From Perognathus longimembris pacificus (Eukaryota; Chordata; Mammalia; Rodentia; Heteromyidae), in the NCBI RefSeq assembly GCF_023159225.1, contig NC_063166.1, positions 45,563,149 through 45,627,148 of the forward strand: a stretch of DNA of 64,000 nucleotides. Direction: 5' to 3'. Positions 46,920-58,032 of this stretch are shown piece by piece. The notes beneath the pieces are model-generated. The model was not told the origin of the DNA and made no database searches. It saw only the letters and a list, made by a program, of their open reading frames with translations. Position numbers and translations under genes: made by a program. The stretch's first letter is position 1; each line of letters starts with the position of its first letter.

Positions 46920-47075
46920 TAATAGCATGCACTACTCCACTCAGCTTTTGCTGTTGAAATGGAGCTTTGTGAACTTTTTGTGTTGCTGGGCAATGATTTC
47001 AGTCCCCCTGATCTCTGCCTCTGAAGTACCTTCAAGTAGCTCTATCAGCCACATCACCTGGTCCCATAGTGGTTT
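46920..47075 (-). mobile_element. Old B1-type SINE fragment
   Basis: GCATGCACTACTCCACTCAG and CCCCTGATCTCTGCCTCTGA resemble complements of B1-related sequence. It has the same layout as 22640-22930. Confidence 0.4.
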
Positions 47076-47206
47076 CTTGACACTAAGCTGAACACCAGAA
47101 GTCTGAAAGACTGGAAAGTCTACACATGTTCCAAGGATGCTCTGGCATGACATATTAATAAAACACTTTGAAGTTACAGGAAAAAGAATATTGTTCTAGT
47201 AGATAA

Positions 47207-47529
47207 TGTTAGGTTTTCAAAGTAGGTAGCCAGTAAAGGAGAATGCTTCGCGGTATTCATGCAGGAGAGAAAGTTTATTACCGAACTGCTGGCCTGCAGC
47301 CAAGATGATGCAGGGCCACAGAGAAGGGAGAGAAGGGAGAGAAGGGGTGACCCCTCCCAGCCCTGCCTTATCTAGGGCAGGGGTGGGGGTGTGGCCAGGT
47401 GAACTAGGATGTGACCTCAGGGAAAGGGGAGGTAACTGCCTCCAGGTCTGCTGGTTACCCAGCTAACTGGGTGGAGACTTAATAAGATGTGGGCACATCT
47501 GCATGAAGCCCTCCAGGATGGACCATACA
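47207..47529 (-). mobile_element. ERV LTR, family 2
   Basis: On the minus strand it runs from about TGTATGGTCC to CCTAACA, with poly(A) signal AATAAA (complement at 47274-47279) and the same 3' end as the 23158-23458 copy. Candidate flanks GATAA (left) and GATAG (right) do not give a clean duplication, so the outer ends may be off by a few bases. Confidence 0.75.
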
Positions 47530-48259
47530 GATAGTTGTAGAGATCTTTAAGTGCAGCAAAGGTTCTGATTCTAAGCCTAAATGAATGCTAATGGCCACAA
47601 TGGGATACTAGCTTCAGAAGCATATTGCATATAAACATCCATTTTGTGTCCTGTGCTCACTTTAACCCTTCTGTTCAGGCCCTGAATGAAGTTGTGTTGG
47701 CCAAGACATTTCAACTGCTTTTACCCCACACATGATTGACTAGACATTGTGATGATTGACAGACATAACAACTTAAACATAAACATGGCATTAACTCAGC
47801 AAGAGCATTTTAGTAAGAGAGCATGATAGAGACAGATGTATAAGGTAGATGGGTTGATATTGAAGCTAATTGCATTGTTGCTTAAAGTCACAGAAGCAGT
47901 GAATCAAACTGAAGGCTGTGAGATAGGAATGAAGATATTTTCTCTGCATGATGTGAATCAGCAGCTCCCAGCAGGCCAGCAATGCTAATGGATTATGCAA
48001 AGGCTTTCTTTGCTCTTTTAGGATTTAACTTAGATTCTAAATTCTGCTAGTCTCTCCACCTACAACTGAGACCCTTCCTGACCTTTCCCTTCCCTTTAGC
48101 TTCTACAGATACTTCTGTTCACCATCTTCTTAGTCCTGACTCGACTGGGACTCTAACAGACTGCTTCATAAACCCAAATCACTATTTGTGGATAACAGTA
48201 ATTTGACTGGTAATTAATGCTTAATAATAAATCCAATGATGCAATTACTATACTGGATA
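47530..48259. other. Unassigned stretch
   Basis: No gene or clear repeat recognised. Confidence 0.5.
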
Positions 48260-48420
48260 TTCAACAAGCATCCATATCATCTAATCTTTACAACAACCAA
48301 ATGGCACAGGTAATGCATTATTTTTCCTGTACAGATGAAGAAACCAAGGATCCAAGAGTTTATGCCATTTGCCTAAGGACAACCATCCAGTGAAGAGTAG
48401 TCACACTTAGAATCTTGGCA
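48260..48420 (+). mobile_element. MIR SINE
   Basis: CTAATCTTTACAACAACCAA, TGTACAGATGAAGAAACCAA, TTTGCCTAAGGACAACCATC and CAGTGAAGAGTAGTCACACT follow the MIR core in order, one of the clearest MIR copies here. Confidence 0.8.
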
Positions 48421-48545
48421 ATTTGCTGCAAATATCTAGGCAATGTGCTGTGCATAATGAATGTTTTAAGCTTTAAGTTTCTATTACGTATTGGTTACCA
48501 CGATCTGGAAAGTGTTTCAAAATAGAGGTTCTGCTGCTGGGAGAT

Positions 48546-48621
48546 ACAAAATGGCTTGTAACAGAAGCAGTCTTATATGGTAACACAAAATGGCTTGTAA
48601 CAGGAGTGAACTTACATGGTT
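48546..48621. repeat. Direct duplication, period 39 bp
   Basis: ACAAAATGGCTTGTAACA occurs at 48546 and again at 48585, and similarity continues to the TATGG/CATGG end of each unit. Confidence 0.85.
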
Positions 48622-48629
48622 GGGTGCAC

Positions 48630-48774
48630 TTTATAGATTCAAATACTTACACTTATTAATTTCATCTTTATAGTCATTCTATAAAACAGCCATTATTCCC
48701 ATTTCACAGATAAGGATGAATCTGAAGAGACTGAGATTTTTCAAGAATATTCATGTAAAAGGCAAAATTGAGAT
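48630..48774 (+). mobile_element. MIR SINE interrupted by an LTR
   Basis: ATTATTCCCATTTCACAGAT and GAGACTGAGATTTTT are MIR core. It stops at AGAT, where the next LTR inserted. The MIR 3' part appears to resume at 49407 (AGTTAGATTTGGGTTCACAC). Confidence 0.65.
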
Positions 48775-49402
48775 TGTAATATGGAAGTCAGATCTGGCCA
48801 GGGAAAGAGGACAGAAGCTGACTCCATCTCCACTATCTCCCCAGCTCCCCTGCTCAGAGGCCTGGGAAGATGTTCTCTCCCTGTAAACAATAGTGCCTCT
48901 CCCCAATCCCCCCTAGAGTTGCCAGTTCTTGATGGGCATGCCTGGATTCCTACAGGAAGGGAAGCCCCATTCCTAGGTAATGGGAGTTCCTGAACCCCAA
49001 GAGACAGTGGTGGGTACCTGGCCTGTAGGTTACTGAACCTGTCTGTCAAGTGCTTGGAACTGGGAGCTTCCTGTGACCCTGCCTCCTGACTTGAACCTAT
49101 TTAGGGGCAGGCCAGCTCAGGAGCCATTATGCCACACCGCATGTTTGAGTCTTGTGTATGTCGTCCCCATGGCATCCCAATTCAGCTCTCCATTGGAGCT
49201 GAATTGGTTTGTTGGTACTTGGAAATCATCTGGAAGTAAGTCTCTGTGCCACTATCCTGTTCTGTGTTACATGTTTTTCTGAAACCTGGGACTAGTCCAT
49301 CCGGAACTTCCCCAATAAATTCATCATTTTACTTGAGACTGTCTCTGAGTGGTGGACTCTTGGAGGGATGGGGGATTGCCCCCTCCCTCAGATGCCATTA
49401 CA
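48775..49402 (+). mobile_element. ERV solo LTR (family 3) with exact 4-bp target duplication
   Basis: A 628-bp LTR starting TGTAATATGG and ending GCCATTACA, with TGTAAT/ATTACA inverted ends. AGAT lies on both sides (48771-48774 and 49403-49406). Poly(A) signal AATAAA at 49314-49319. No retroviral genes are attached. The 4-bp duplication suggests an ERV1-class origin. The open frames inside it are not genes. Confidence 0.9.
49177..49207 (+). other. 12-bp perfect inverted repeat inside the LTR
   Basis: CCAATTCAGCTC (49177-49188), a 7-nt loop, then GAGCTGAATTGG (49196-49207), about 107 bp upstream of the poly(A) signal. It could form a stable RNA hairpin. Confidence 0.85.
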
Positions 49403-49440
49403 AGATAAGTTAGATTTGGGTTCACACATAGGATACATTC

Positions 49441-50389
49441 ATCACAAAGAGAAAATTGACTTCAGTGAGGGAGTCTTCACTTTAGACACATGCTTTACTC
49501 AACACTATGTCTGCTACTTGGCATCTACCTGGTAAACTTGGTTTTTTATCTGCCCAGCCTGTGGAAACTTTTTATGCCGTCTAATTTTGTAGGACCAGAG
49601 ACAGAAAAAAAAACACAAACCCTAGATAATGTTAAAATCTTCAGCAGGACTAGCCAAACATTCAAATTAGGATCTAAGAAAAGCAAAAGCACAAAACATA
49701 CATTTTTTTTTTAAACTAGGGAGTGCTATACATTGTGGGCTAATGAAGCAACATACAATTTAACTTCTGTCTTTGTCATGATAGTTTCAGATTAGGGTAG
49801 TTGTAGGTCTTATTGGTAAAAAAGAAAAATCATTGAGCAGGGGGTTCTGCTTCTATTTTGCTATTCCTTCTGAAAATCACAGGTACAAATCTTTTGTACA
49901 CTAAAGCCAACACTGGAAGGAAATCTCAAAGTTGGGAAAGGAAGGTAGATCAGCTGGAAGACTTAGTTAAGGGAAACATGATGATCATCTACTTTTCCTC
50001 ATTTGTCAGAGATTAGTTGTGATGCAGACACTTCATTTGAGGCAATTCTGGGAGTGTCTTGCAGGATAAGAGGAGGGTCAGGAAAGAAGAAAGATGGGGA
50101 GGCACTAAGTGTGTGGGCACAGCTAAAAGCCAGCTTCTAACTGAACTTATGAAAAATCTGGCATGTGATCAGCAGCATAGAGTTTGCTTCCCCCTCCCCC
50201 CCCCCCCCGGGAAAAGATTGCCTTCTTCCATAAAATAGAGAAATGGACCCCAAGAGATAATGACCCAGAGAAAAGGCCACCTGTGACTAATTAGTAACCA
50301 ACTTTGACAACACGTGGAGAATTGATACAATTCCCAAGTAAGGGGTGGGGAGAGGTTGTGAATGGCAAGCCATTGGCACTACTACATCC
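49441..50389. other. Unassigned stretch with C-run
   Basis: A C-rich run lies at 50191-50208. No gene or clear repeat recognised. Confidence 0.5.
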
Positions 50390-50790
50390 AGACTGAGAAC
50401 TTATGAAGGTCTTACTTTATGGAGGTAAGCACTGTTCTGGGAGATGAAGATGCTGCAATTAATAAGTGAGAATAATCTTGTCTCTTCTGAATGTCAGGAG
50501 AGTAATAGAAATAACAGATTGGTTTAGTCAATGGGTCAGGATAAATTGGTACAGCAATCACTTTTATCCATAGCCCATGAAACGATAAAACTGTATTGAA
50601 CTACTGTATCTGAGGAAGTAGAGCAATACCTCAGGAACCCTTTTCTCACTCATTTTAACAAAGAGATGTTGAGTACCTAGCTAGGACTGTTCTGAAGGTA
50701 AACAAGACAAGGCCTAAGATTACGGAACTCACAGTGTTCTGGGGAACATTTGGAAGGCACTCACTGGATGCAGAACAGTTCACAAGTATG
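50390..50790 (+). mobile_element. Ancient L2-age repeat fragments
   Basis: Two pieces, GTAAGCACTGTTCTGGGAGA (about 50424) and TAGGACTGTTCTGAAGGTAA (about 50683) followed by ACAAGACAAGGCCTAAGATT, match the common ancient 'GCACTGTTCT...AACAAGACA' mammalian repeat. The family name is uncertain. Confidence 0.45.
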
Positions 50791-51519
50791 GTAGTAAAGG
50801 TTAGTCTAGAAGGACAATGGATGCCCAGGGGCACCTTGCTTACCTCTGGACAATTGGCCCACCTCTTCTGATTTCCCTCAGTGTTCTTTTATTAACTGAG
50901 AACAGAAATACTGGGAGGAAAAAAAGGGCTCTTGAGAAATTCCCCAGGGTTTACATTGAATCATAATCAAGTTAAGTACATCAGCCATCACATTATGCAT
51001 TGCCAGAGTAAACTCACTATTAAAATTTACCAGGGTTATAAATAAAAATAGTGTTGTTTGTGCATGCATAAATTTAACTGTGTGTTCTGAAATAAACATA
51101 ATTACATTTATTGGCACACTTAGAGTTGGTAACCTTGTGAACATGATTCCTAAGTGCTAAAAGAGAGACAGCAAGGGAAAGAAACTAAGGGGAGGAATAT
51201 ACAGAGTATTATCATAACAACTCAAAACATATTTTACTTACTAGTGAAACCTGATGAGAGCATACTCTTAAAGATCCTTCTTTACGGCACACTGCTTGAT
51301 TTTCCTTAGACCAGTACCCCTCTTAAGTGCTGCTTTTCTATAAGTTTAAAATAGAAGAAATACTACAGAAAATTCAAGTACATTGCATAACAAGAAAAGT
51401 CGCAAGGCTAAATATTTTTCTGTCTCTTTTTATAGAATGGCAATTGTAAACTTAAAAACAATTTATAAAAATTTAATATATCTCATTTTCCATATTAAAA
51501 AATTAAACTTCTATTTACC
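50791..51519. other. Unassigned stretch
   Basis: No gene or repeat recognised. Confidence 0.5.
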
Positions 51520-51715
51520 ATATGTGCTTGTACATACCTTTAATCCCAGCTAGTTGGTAGGCAGAAGTAGGAAGAATATGGTCCAAGGCTAGCTCAGACC
51601 AAAAGCCCAAGATCCTCAATGAAAAATAAACTAAAGCACAAACGACTAGCTAGCTAGGCTCATGGCTCAAGTGGTAGAATATGTGCCTGTTTGTGAGTTC
51701 AGTATTCATTATCAT
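51520..51715 (+). mobile_element. Old B1-dID-type SINE
   Basis: B1 half ACCTTTAATCCCAGCTAGTT, a diverged middle, and dID half CATGGCTCAAGTGGTAGAAT with GTTTGTGAGTTCAGTA. Confidence 0.7.
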
Positions 51716-52214
51716 AAAAACAAATGAATGAACAAATAATTTACTCAATAAATTTTGAAAACATGAAAACATAGAATCCTATAACCTGGTATTCCCAGTG
51801 CTTCACTAAGTGTGTAGACTACTGATTCAACTTCAATGCATGAGAGGATTCTACCTCCTAACCCCAGTAATTGCTTTGTTTTGTGTTTATTAAACAGAGT
51901 GAAACTGAATTCAGATGGATGTCTTTCAGTCATCAAGTATGACTATATGAACTGATACAACGAATAGCTGGTTAAATAAACATGCTGATACAATGCATCA
52001 CATCGCAAAATTTACTAGTAATTGGTGTTGGTCACTGTGCTTTATGCCACTGTGAGCTCCCTAGTTCTTCACTCCTGTCTTCATCAGCCCTACTGTTTGT
52101 TGTGTAACTTTGTCATAGCATGGGTTGGAGCTGGATTATACCTTTCCCTCTCTCATGACTTTGGGCTTAGTCATATAACTTGCTGAAGTGGAGGTTGAAC
52201 TGCTTGCTATGTGG
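51716..52214. other. Unassigned stretch
   Basis: No gene or repeat recognised. Confidence 0.45.
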
Positions 52215-52555
52215 TTTTTTTTTTATTTTCAAATTTTTATTATCAAACTGATGTACAGAGAGGTTACAGTTTCATACGTTAGGCATTGGATACATTTCTT
52301 GTACTGTTTGTTATCTTGTCCCTCATACCCCCCTCCCTCCTCCCCCTTTCCCTCCCCCCCCCCGGAGGTGTTCAATTCACTTACACCAAACAGTTTTGCA
52401 AGTATTGCTTTTGTAGTTGTTTGTCTTTTTTTACCCTGTGTCTCTCAATTTTGGTATTCCCTTTCAATTTCCTACTTCCAATACCAGTATACACGATTTC
52501 CAATATACTCAGATAAGATTACAGAGATAATGTAGGTACAACCACAGGAAGGTGA
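52215..52555 (-). mobile_element. 5'-truncated L1 3' UTR
   Basis: Minus-strand 3' UTR with its A tail as the T run at 52215-52224, the C-rich complement of the G tract (52328-52366) and ACCACAGGAAGGTGATAT at the upstream end. A possible TATGTG duplication flanks it, too short to be sure. Confidence 0.88.
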
Positions 52556-53754
52556 TATGTGTTTGTTTCAAAAGCAGACCTTACCCAGACATGTAGATTC
52601 CTCCATGTCCATGAAGAGACATGACTGGTCTTGCCTACTAGCTCTGGGAGGAGCACGAGTGAAATATGAAATGGATGGATAACTGAGTAGCCTTAGATGG
52701 ACCCTCCAGTTGCCAGCAATCCACAAACTCATGAGTTACTTGAGGTGATTAGCAGAACCAGTGAACCCCACCTAGAACAGCTGAACCTTAGCCACATTAG
52801 ACACGCAGGCAAAAGAAATGGATAATACTGTTTCCATTGAAGTGCTAATTTAATTGTGAAAAATAATTGATACATGTTCTAACCAAATGTACCCAAAACT
52901 ACAGTTTATTGAATAGTGAAGTTTTTTTTAAATATATGAAAAGGTTTAATCAATGAGCCATTATCATTTGAAGAAAACACATTTTTCTTATTCTGTATGA
53001 GACTTGAGCTCATCATTAATACATACAAATACTATACTAAGAGTACAAATGTCATGAAAAAAACAAATGAATATTAAATCTCTAGATAAGGCCTGAGGCA
53101 TTGCTCAGCCAGTAGAAAGCCCTGAGTTTAAACTTATCATTGTCAAATTCTATGAAAGAGCTCACAAATTGATTATGTCATCCACTGCAAATCATAATAA
53201 ATTATTCTTCAAGTTAATGATTAAAAACCATAGCTATTATTTCAGATTAGTTTTCATGCTTTTGTGGTGTGGTGAGCTTACTTTGGTAGTCTTTTGGTTA
53301 GACTCTAATTAATCTATCCTCTTATTCAGAGCTCTGTTCTCCTCTTTCTAATAGTACTAGTGCATATAGTTTGATATACCTGCTAATGTACTACTTCTAC
53401 TATTAGTAGTCTCCATAAAAGATCAAGCAAACAATGACAGCTATACTAAAATTTCTCATTTGTGTTGTATTTTTATATCCTGCTCTTCCCTTTGGAAAGT
53501 TATAGTGGTTTTATGATTGTGTATCTAGTGTTTGTAGCCATTTTAAATTTGTTAAGAATTATAATAGGGAAAAGTAGCCACTCTTGCATGGGTACTAGTT
53601 TGGTTTGGAGAAGAATATATGTTTTTTAATGATCACAGTTTCTTTTCAACTTATAACAACTCTTTGTGGAGAGGAAAGTTATAGATGCATTGGCACTGAA
53701 CTATATTCAAGTAGGTACACTAAGTAGAGTTTTTTAAAAAAAATCCTTTGATTT
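52556..53754. other. Unassigned stretch with a small tRNA-SINE remnant
   Basis: GCCTGAGGCATTGCTCAGCC (near 53090) followed by AGAAAGCCCTGAGTTTAAAC looks like a remnant of a dID/ID monomer (plus strand). The rest is unrecognised. Confidence 0.4.
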
Positions 53755-54180
53755 CTTTTATTTCTAAATACTAGACATGGATTGACACTGGTGGTTTAAG
53801 AAAAAAAAGATTTGCTCACAGTTCTGTGGGGTAGACATCCACATTGGAAGTGTTTGTGTCTGCAGGTTGATTCCTTCTAAGGCATTTGAGGAAGACTGTA
53901 CTGCTGCTAATGTCTAGTGATGTCATCATTGGTGGTGCAATCCCTATCCCATTCACACAGCATTCTCTCTGGGTATCTGTCTTTATATGGCTATTTTTTA
54001 TGACTACTTTAAAAAAATAAGTCCACTAGTCATTCATTCTCTGCTTGGGTATAACCTCAGCTAGTTACAGTTACAATGGTCCTCTTTCCAAGATCGTATT
54101 TTGAGATATAAAGATTACAAGTGTCAATGTAACTTTTGTGGTGAAACATAATTCAACCACAAATATTCTGATTTATTCCC
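53755..54180. mobile_element. Ancient interspersed repeat, family not named
   Basis: TTTGCTCACAGTTCTGTGGG, GTAGACATCCACATTGGAAG and a later TCCACTAGTCATTCATTCTC segment resemble a widespread ancient mammalian repeat that carries 'CACAGTTCTGGAGGCTGG'-type sequence. I cannot name the family with confidence. Confidence 0.35.
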
Positions 54181-54447
54181 TCCAAAATTCATATCTTCCC
54201 ACATGTAAATTAAACTCACTCCCCCCCAACATCTCCTATGTCTTAATGTGTTATGATATTTCATTCTAAATACATTTAAAATGAGCCTTAAATCTGACCT
54301 AAATTTAGCAACATAAAAAGTCCTAAATATCATCATTACAGGCAACTAAATCAGATGTGGGTGTAAATCTGAAAACTGTCCATCCTGGGCAAAATTCCTC
54401 TCATCTGCTAAGCTAAGAAACTTAGAGAACAAGAAACCTGATTCCTA

Positions 54448-54515
54448 GATAGATAGGTAGGTGGATGGAAGGATGGATGCATGGGTGGGTAGATAGATAG
54501 ATGGGACAGGTACAG
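54448..54515. repeat. Degenerate (GATA/GGAT)n
   Basis: TAGATAGGTAGGTGGATGG-type units with mixed GATA, GGTA and GGAT repeats. Confidence 0.9.
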
Positions 54516-54550
54516 GATAGATATTCACATTCTTTATTTTTTATTTATTT

Positions 54551-54749
54551 TATTTTATTTTTGCCAGTCCTGGGGCTTGAAATCAGGGCCTGAGCACTGT
54601 CCCTGGCTTCTTTTTGCTCAAGGCTAGCACTCTACCACTTGAGCCACAGTATCACTTCTGGCCTTTTCTATATATGTAGTGCTGAGGAATCCAACCCAGG
54701 GTTTCATGTATGCCAGGCAAGCACTTTATACTAGGCCATATTCCCAGCC
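54551..54749 (-). mobile_element. ID-like dimeric SINE with 12-bp target duplication
   Basis: Minus-strand dimer with a TTTTA-repeat tail (54533-54562). ATTCACATTCTT occurs at 54523-54534 and 54755-54766, so the duplication is clear, though a few bases lie between element and flank. Confidence 0.9.
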
Positions 54750-54766
54750 TCAACATTCACATTCTT

Positions 54767-55052
54767 AAAGGAAGAAACTGGAGAAAAAAAATGGCATCAC
54801 TACTGTAAAGCAGTGATGTATCTTTGGTGAGGCAAATTCTGTTAGGTCTCTTGTCTTGAGACCACTTTTCTGCAGCATGATGCTCTCTGCTCTGAATTTG
54901 CTGCAGTGGCCCTGTCTCTGGCTCTGGTCAGTGGTAGAATGGTCTTATGTCTCACACTCTAGAAATTCTTCCAACCCAGACCTCTTTACGCATGACTATC
55001 ATGAATCATTCTTTTATTACATCCAATCTCTGTTCCTATAAAATACTAGTGA
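54767..55052. other. Unassigned stretch
   Basis: No gene or repeat recognised. Confidence 0.4.
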
Positions 55053-55265
55053 TAGCCAGGCACCAGTGGTCTATTCTTTTACTCTGCGCTACTAAGGAAA
55101 ACAAGAACCAGAGAATTGTGGTTCAAACACAGCCTGGGCAAAAATGTCCATTTAACTCAATCTCCGGCTAACCAACCCAACGCTGGATTTGATGTTTGGT
55201 TTCAAGTAGTAGAGCTTCAACAAGTGCAAGCCTTGAATTTCAAGACAGAGTACTTGAAAAAAATG
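55053..55265 (+). mobile_element. Old B1-dID-type SINE
   Basis: B1 half AGCCAGGCACCAGTGGTCTA and GGTTCAAACACAGCCTGGGC, linker TCTCCGGCTAACCAACC, diverged dID half ending before an A run at 55258. Confidence 0.68.
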
Positions 55266-56089
55266 TAAAATAAAGAGTTTTTAACATTAAAATATAGTCT
55301 ATGCATGCCATTTGGGCTGGTATAAAAATCTCAGGATCCGAGTATATCTTCTGTAGCTATTAAAGGCATTTACAAAGAATAGATACAGGAGTAGCTACAA
55401 ATCTTCCCTGGATATATATGTCTTGACATAGTCTCTGTGTCTCAGTATAGACATTGTTCACGACCTGAATCTAGACCGTGCTGTCTGCATAGGCTGATAG
55501 TCACATCTAGCCAGTTCTAGTTTCTGTTTTACTCACTAATCAGTACTTCAAGTTATCTCTTTCCTTTCATACTATTCTATTAGTAAAAAGAAACCAGTTG
55601 ACTATTTTCACTCCTTGCTAAGAAACTTATTCAACTAAATATTTAAGTTCATCAATCACATCTTCAATTTTTAAACAAAAATAAAACTGGTAAAGTAGAG
55701 TTCAGCCACTACTACACTTTTAGGTGTTTGTTACAAGCCTTCATCCCTGTGTACAGGTACCAAAATTGATGCTGGTTTTCTAGGGCCCTTGTAATGAAGG
55801 AGTACTGTTCTGTTCTAACAACAGAGCTCCTGTTTCATACTTACGGTTTCTAGAAGCCTGACATCAAGGTACTAGCAAGTTTGGTTACTCTGGAGGTGGT
55901 GAAGGAGAATCGCTTCCCTGCCTGTCTCCTCAGATCATCCTTGCTGCTCCTTCCTGGTAGAAGTGTCATTAATGTCCCCAAAACTCTGGTTCTATTTCTG
56001 TGTCTTCATATGGCAATCTTCTTACAAGGTCATAGTGATCTCAGGTTATGGCCCACTCTCCCCAGGATAATCTCATTTTAACTTATTAC
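55266..56089. other. Unassigned stretch
   Basis: No gene or repeat recognised. A G10 run starts at 56096. Confidence 0.5.
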
Positions 56090-56330
56090 ATCTTTGGGGG
56101 GGGGGAGCGAGTGAGTATACCCCAATACATGTCTTGAACTCAGAGTCTCAAGCTCTCACATGGCCTTCTTGATCATGACTGGTGCTCTAGAACTAGAACC
56201 ACACCTGCAGTTTTGTATTTCCTGGTTAATTGGCGATGAGAGTTTTGAAAACTTTTCTGCCTAGGTTGACTTTGTGCCTTGATCTTCTAGGTCTTAATCT
56301 TCTGAATAGTTAGGATTATAAACACGATCT
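56090..56330 (-). mobile_element. Old B1-dID-type SINE
   Basis: Diverged dID complement (GTCTTGAACTCAGAGTC), linker (GGTTAATTGGCGATGAGAG) and B1 complement (GAATAGTTAGGATTATAAAC). Confidence 0.6.
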
Positions 56331-56599
56331 ATTAGAATCTGGCAATGAATTATACCTTCAACAACCCTATTTGAAGAGAGAAAAGGGGCAGAATTCAACA
56401 ACTTTAGAGAAAAAATTCTGACCCCAGTTTCTTTCCTACTTACACTTTCATTTATGGAAGAGTAGGTACAGCCAGAGTGACTTTGGACTGTATCCAAAAA
56501 TAAATTCTAAAAAGCTACCAGCAACAACAATAACAACTGAATTTCCTACAAAATAGTTTGTGTATTTTATTTACTTTTCTACCTTTCTGAAACCTCACA

Positions 56600-56870
56600 A
56601 AAATGACAGCAAAGTGCTGGGCTTCAGTAATACTTCTGATTGAGCCAGATTCTTGTGCATATTAGACAAATGCTGAACCACTTATAGGCCTCAAAATTCT
56701 TTTCTTTTATTTGAATATTTTCACTAAATTTAAGTAATTGTATGAAACATTTTTTTATTTTGTAAAGATTTGCTATTATTTTGCTCTAGTTGACCTCACA
56801 TTCAATATTCTCCAGCCTCCAGTCCCTAAAGGTGGATTAAAGATATGTGTCACCATAGCCAATTTATATT
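56600..56870 (-). mobile_element. Very old ID/B1 composite SINE
   Basis: Complement of an ID-like monomer (GACAAATGCTGAACCACTTA) and, after an AT-rich insert, complement of B1 (GGATTAAAGATATGTGTCAC). Confidence 0.4.
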
Positions 56871-57323
56871 GTTTTTGTAAGTGAGGAAGACAGAAAACAT
56901 TTTAAGGACAATTTCAGGAAAGATAACATTTGGAAAACAGAAATTTCAGAAAGGATAGAATCTTGAGAAATTATTCTCAAAATAATGAATGTTGCTTAGA
57001 TTCAAATTTCCTAAATCATGTCCAGCAAATGAAAAGTCTGGCATTTTTTATTTTAAGTGATATTAATAGAATACATGATTATTCTCCAAAACATAAGAGA
57101 CAAACTAGATGTCTCAAAATCTCATGGAGAGAATAAGACAGTACTATACTTGGAGCTGTGAATCAGGAGACAGGAAACTTCCTAGCAGAACAGGAAGTAA
57201 TGGCTCCAAAATCCTGAATGATAAAATGGCCCAGAAGATATTTAAAACCATCTAAACTACAAATCATGTGGAAGAGAAAGAATGGATATTTTTATTTAAA
57301 TAAAATCCATGTATGTTATCACA

Positions 57324-57325
<2 letters not shown>
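56871..57325. other. Unassigned stretch
   Basis: No gene or repeat recognised. Confidence 0.45.

Positions 57326-57364
<39 letters not shown>
57326..57364. repeat. (CA)n microsatellite
   Basis: Uninterrupted CA repeats. Confidence 0.97.
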
Positions 57365-57368
<4 letters not shown>

Positions 57369-57816
57369 TCCTTATATTCTTTTCAGGAAGATTATAGACT
57401 ACTTATTGCATCAAAAGTTATAGATAAGTCAATTAGAGGAAGACATGGTGTGAGAACATACATAAGACAAAAAAGAAAGACATTGTAGGGAAGATGACAT
57501 TAAGATAGAAGGTAGATTGCAGGTGGAAAGATAATGAGGCCTTATGCCAATTCCTGATCAGATGGTATGACCTCACTCTAAGGAACAAGCTAATCTTCTG
57601 TGTGGGCTTAGGCAACACATAACCCAGCCCTTTTGCCCCTGTGTGCTTATCTCCGTAGTATTAGATGTTTCTGAAGCTGATCAACATGATGTTCTCGTAA
57701 TGGATCTAGGTGTGCATTTCTGTGATGCTGTTTAAGAAAAATAAATTGAATCCACACAGACCTAAGATAGTAGCTTCTTATATAACAACATAGTTACATT
57801 TTAAAAGAAAGATGCT
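57365..57816. other. Unassigned stretch
   Basis: No gene or repeat recognised. Confidence 0.45.
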
Positions 57817-58023
57817 GGGGCTGGGGATATAGCCTAGTGGCAAGAGTGCCTGCCTCGGATACACGAGGCCCTAGGTTCGATTCCCCAGCACCACATATAC
57901 AGAAAACGGCCAGAAGTGGTGCTGTGGCTCAAGTGGCAGAGTGCTAGCCTTGAGCGGGAAGAAGCCAGGGACAGTGCTCAGGTCCTGAGTCCAAGGCCCA
58001 GGACTGGCCAAAAAAAAAAAAAA
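57817..58023 (+). mobile_element. ID-like dimeric SINE with 9-bp target duplication
   Basis: GGGGCTGGGGATATAGCCTA starts the left monomer, closest here to the canonical ID sequence. The B box is GGTTCGATTCC. The right monomer has GCCTTGAGCGGGAAGAAGCC. AAAGATGCT flanks it at 57808-57816 and 58024-58032. Confidence 0.94.
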
Positions 58024-58032
58024 AAAGATGCT

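Noticed and set aside
48741..49049. 102-residue minus-strand frame
   Set aside because: Antisense across the MIR/LTR junction and LTR U3; no coding features.
57817..58023. A functional tRNA-Ala gene at the SINE left monomers
   Set aside because: A and B boxes are present, but the fold is degenerate, the right monomer and A tail follow directly, and target duplications flank the unit; it is a retroposed SINE.
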